Shown here in pieces: positions 61,700 to 64,000 of a stretch of 64,000 nt of DNA. Under the pieces are notes generated by a model. The model saw only the letters and a list, made by a program, of their open reading frames with translations. It made no database searches and had not been told where the DNA came from. This DNA is from Chlorokybus atmophyticus (lineage: Eukaryota; Streptophyta; Chlorokybophyceae; Chlorokybales; Chlorokybaceae): positions 531,823 through 595,822 of the forward strand of contig RHPI01000638.1 in NCBI GenBank assembly GCA_009103225.1, in the 5' to 3' direction. Positions within the stretch are counted from its first letter, which is position 1. Every line of letters starts with the position of its first letter. The position numbers and the translations under genes are program-made.

Positions 61700-62688
61700 T
61701 GCATGCGCCCCTTTGAGCAGTTCAACGCCAAATGTTCAGTCGAACCGCACACATAACACTTGCGCACGCTGCTACCTGCCTCACCACGTCCACCGTGCTT
61801 CGCCACGCCGTTACGCGTGTGTACGGCACCCACCTCCATTGGTGAAGGTTAAAAATCAGCTCCACCTTCCTTTGCAAGTTGTGAACTTGGTTTCCTTCGT
61901 GTCCATGCATGTTGAAAGCTTCCCCTGAGCTGATCACCACGCTCTTGCTTGCTTCCACGCCTGCAGTCAGCGTTTGTTGCAGACACTTGAAGTACAACGC
62001 GTCGAGACGCTTCACGATGCGTATAGCTTTCGCCAAAGTTTTAGGGTCCCGTAGCTCCACTTCTTTGCGTCTCAAAGGTTTCAAACCACGTGTGTACATG
62101 TCCATCTGCTCTCCCTTAGTCATGTTGGGTGTGGACATCATCAAACGTTAAAACATAGCCATGTACGCCGTCACCGGACCCGTTTGCACAAGGGCTGCAA
62201 TTTTATCACGTGCGGCCTTTACACTCTCCATGGAAACAAACTGATGCCTGATCTCCAAAGCCAACTCTTCCATGGTGGTCGATGGTAGCGCCAACCCACT
62301 TGCAACACGCGTACAACAATGTCTCCACCATACAAGTGCTGCACCTTCAAGCAATGTCGCTTCAACCTTCACCTGCAGATGCGTGGGCACCTCCGTTAGC
62401 TTCAACCAAGACAGATACTTGAAAAATCCACTCATCTTCATCATAATGACCCTTGAATGGCTTGGGTTTGGGCACCTTCACATGCACGCGCGAGCTTGAT
62501 GCCATGGGAACTTGTGCACGCGCCATCGCATGCTCATACGCCTCGCGTTGTGCTTGTGCCGCCGTTTGAGTGTGATGAAGCTCTTCCCTCAATGCTAAGA
62601 TGGCAGCTTGAAGCTCTTCCATACGAGCATCCTTCATCTCCACTAACACTATACACTCTGCTTTCAAATCAAAAGTGCAAATGCCCAC
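61700..62688 (-). pseudogene. gypsy Gag
   Basis: Coiled-coil-like start (MKDARMEELQAAILALREEL), HVKVPKPKPFKG, the retrotransposon gag domain (EVPTHLQVKVEATLLEGAAL, TPNMTKGEQMDMYTRGLKPL, VELRDPKTLAKAIRIVK) and a zinc knuckle CYVCGSTEHLALNC at the C-terminus. Three frames are involved. Confidence 0.82.
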
Positions 62689-62713
62689 ACACTTCCTCTC
62701 TCACCTTCGTAAA

Positions 62714-62729
62714 CCGTGCTCCGATACCA
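62714..62729 (-). other. gypsy primer-binding site
   Basis: TGGTATCGGAGCACGG in the minus sense, the type complementary to the 3' end of a tRNA (initiator tRNA-Met-like TGGTATCAGAGC in plants). This differs from the half-tRNA site of the Copia families here. Confidence 0.7.
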
Positions 62730-62731
62730 GT

Positions 62732-63060
62732 TGTGACGGTGCTTGTGCCTTGTCACCTATGAGTTGGTGCAATCAATAACCCTCTCACCAAGACACGGTA
62801 TTCACACCGGAACCTTGCCCCCTCTGCCAAGTACACACGCGCGCCCAGCCACTTGCGTTCGCACGCGCATGCGCGAAGCTACACACCGACTTGTGTAGCG
62901 CCTTGGATCGTTTCACAAGCGAGCACCCACCAGTGGACACACGCTAGCAACCCCTGCTAACCACCACCAAGCTTGCACACCAGAAACTAGGGAGCTAAAG
63001 GTCGTATTGCACATTGTGTGATGTCGCTTTTATACCTACCAGTCTGCACAACCTACATTT
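62732..63060 (-). repeat. gypsy 5' LTR (outer end uncertain)
   Basis: In the plus sense it starts TGTGACGGTGCTTG next to the primer site and runs through ACGCGCGCCCAGCC and GCCTTGGATCG. A second LTR is absent, so the outer boundary near 63060 is a guess. Confidence 0.5.
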
Positions 63061-63865
63061 TAAACGATTCCCGTGCTACACATATATAGATGCTAAGATG
63101 TTAATGCAAAATCTTGTAGTATACTCCTGGAACTTTCTTACGCACCATAGATATTCTGATTAGGTGCTTATATGGTTAAGTTATGCTACTTGGCGCCAGG
63201 CCCTTTCAGAGATCTAGGCGAGCCCTTTTCGACTAGCCCTCCGTTCTTTTGGCACCTTCCGGACTGGTCCAGGGGCCCCGATCGATATCCGTGGCAGACT
63301 CATAAGTCGCCGATATCTGCCACAAGTTGTGAAAACATGGTGCTCGATAAATGGGCCAAAAATGGTCACAAAATCATGAAACTTGGCCTCGATTATTACA
63401 CCCACTATGCTCTCTGGCAGGAACAACGGAGCAGCAACATTGAGGAGGGTTGGTTGTTGCCTGCCTGCAAAATGCCGCCATTGGTCTGCTGGCGACTGGT
63501 TTGTTTCAATCTGTGTTTATGTCTCATACACGCTCACTAACATATGTGTATGCATGAGTAAAAGCACACCGCACATGTAATCAGCTTGGCATGCACCTAC
63601 CAAGTCATGGTGCATGTGTGTGAGCGTGCTTACTGATTTGCTGCTTCTTCTTTGAATGCGTGCGCAGCCACGCACATGCACAATGTGTGTGTCTACACAC
63701 TGAGTGCACCCTTCTGCTCTTCCCACTTGCAGGCTCTTCAATCACGGATGTTCATCCCCTGTGAAGTTCAACAGCCCTTAGACAGTCCTGCACTGTTTAA
63801 TAGGCGCCCTTTTATTTCAAAACCCATTTTGTCCTGACATGCGCGCTCTCCGCCCCCCCCCCCAC
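63061..63865. other. unassigned, with a possible coding segment at 63172-63540
   Basis: The plus frame from ATG 63172 encodes 122 residues; the part NMVLDKWAKNGHKIMKLGLD, YYTHYALWQEQRSSNIEE looks like ordinary protein and is the best non-transposon coding candidate here. It then runs into sequence that looks noncoding after GAGGAGGGTTGG. I recognise no family. A C-run lies at 63855-63863. Confidence 0.3.
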
Positions 63866-64000
63866 TGCACTATGCAGCACCTCTAAAAACCTACTTGCGA
63901 AGCGGGAATCACGATCGCTCACAATGCTTTATGGTAGTTCGTGGGAATGAAAGACATACTTCATACAAGCTTGCTGCCTCTAGTGCCGTGCAAAACTCAC
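63866..64000 (-). pseudogene. second gypsy integrase copy, running off the window
   Basis: 135 bp identical by eye to 58749-58883, covering the SDRDSRFASRFLEVL region of integrase. The element continues beyond the window. Confidence 0.85.

Larger units (their letters stand above)
58550..62731 (-). mobile_element. Ty3/gypsy element, internal region, degenerate
   Basis: Minus-strand order Gag, protease, RT, RNase H, integrase, which is the Ty3/gypsy order. All parts are recognisable but in broken frames. The integrase end is cut at about 58550 against DIRS gag, so the 3' LTR is missing. No chromodomain is seen. Confidence 0.85.

Noticed and set aside
1-64000. CRISPR arrays, rRNA genes or prokaryotic operons
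   Set aside because: No regularly spaced short repeats, no rRNA motifs, and the content is eukaryotic retroelements throughout.

Overview
This window comes from a repeat-dense nuclear genome of a eukaryote. I can assign almost all recognisable coding sequence to transposable elements, and I find no convincing complete host gene, tRNA or rRNA. Copia elements with UBN2-type Gag, DIRS-order elements with split direct repeats (as in the Volvox element kangaroo) and TRIM-like miniature LTR elements suggest an alga of the green lineage, but that is inference and I cannot name a species. There are two assembly gaps (15021-15078 and 47638-47660). Family names used here (Copia-1, Copia-2, Copia-B, Copia-C, Copia-D, TRIM-1, TRIM-2) are local labels.

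Layout. 1-3094: a DIRS terminal unit, a complete 530-bp TRIM-1 element with target duplication, and a DIRS terminal repeat split by a solo Copia-1 LTR. 3095-11607: a Copia-2 LTR/leader/gag (minus) whose LTR contains a long DIRS element (3740-9492: A1, gag, RT/RNase H, tyrosine recombinase, B1, A2, B2), followed by a Copia-1 LTR (minus) and a Copia-2 gag-to-LTR remnant (plus). 11608-22434: mostly unassigned sequence with a solo Copia-2 LTR, decayed DIRS pieces, a gypsy gag remnant, a microsatellite and two weak open frames. 22440-24762: a young gag-only LTR element (Copia-1) with intact Gag, 385-bp LTRs and TSD ctgcc. 25071-27672: a degenerate Copia-D element.

27673-50054 is one old Copia-2 gag-only element on the minus strand, opened by successive insertions: a Copia-1 element in its 3' LTR (28049-30364), a Copia-C element in its 3' internal region (30635-43218), a DIRS copy inside its gag (43957-49197) and a 74-bp palindromic solo LTR of TRIM-2 (49341-49414). 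Copia-C in turn contains two Copia-B copies in opposite orientation. The left one is circularly permuted and carries two adjacent LTRs, as expected of a linearised two-LTR circle.

50071-58545: an old DIRS recombinase fragment split by an old Copia-1 element that itself contains a young intact one (52540-54850, TSD taata), then a minus-strand DIRS gag region carrying a solo LTR (TSD cattg), a truncated Copia-2 piece joined through TTAGGG repeats, and a complete TRIM-2 element (57656-58071, TSD aaggc). 58550-63060: a degenerate Ty3/gypsy element on the minus strand. The last 135 bp repeat part of its integrase exactly.

How the parts work together: the Copia families share the same primer-binding motif (the anticodon-arm sequence of initiator tRNA-Met) and the same GTGGGAG polypurine tract, and their LTRs share the same tandem arrays. 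The gag-only elements therefore probably rely on enzymes of a full-length Copia supplied in trans. The most unusual material is the pair of TRIM families with tRNA-like A and B boxes laid across the LTR/internal boundary, one of which has LTRs that are themselves near-perfect palindromes.
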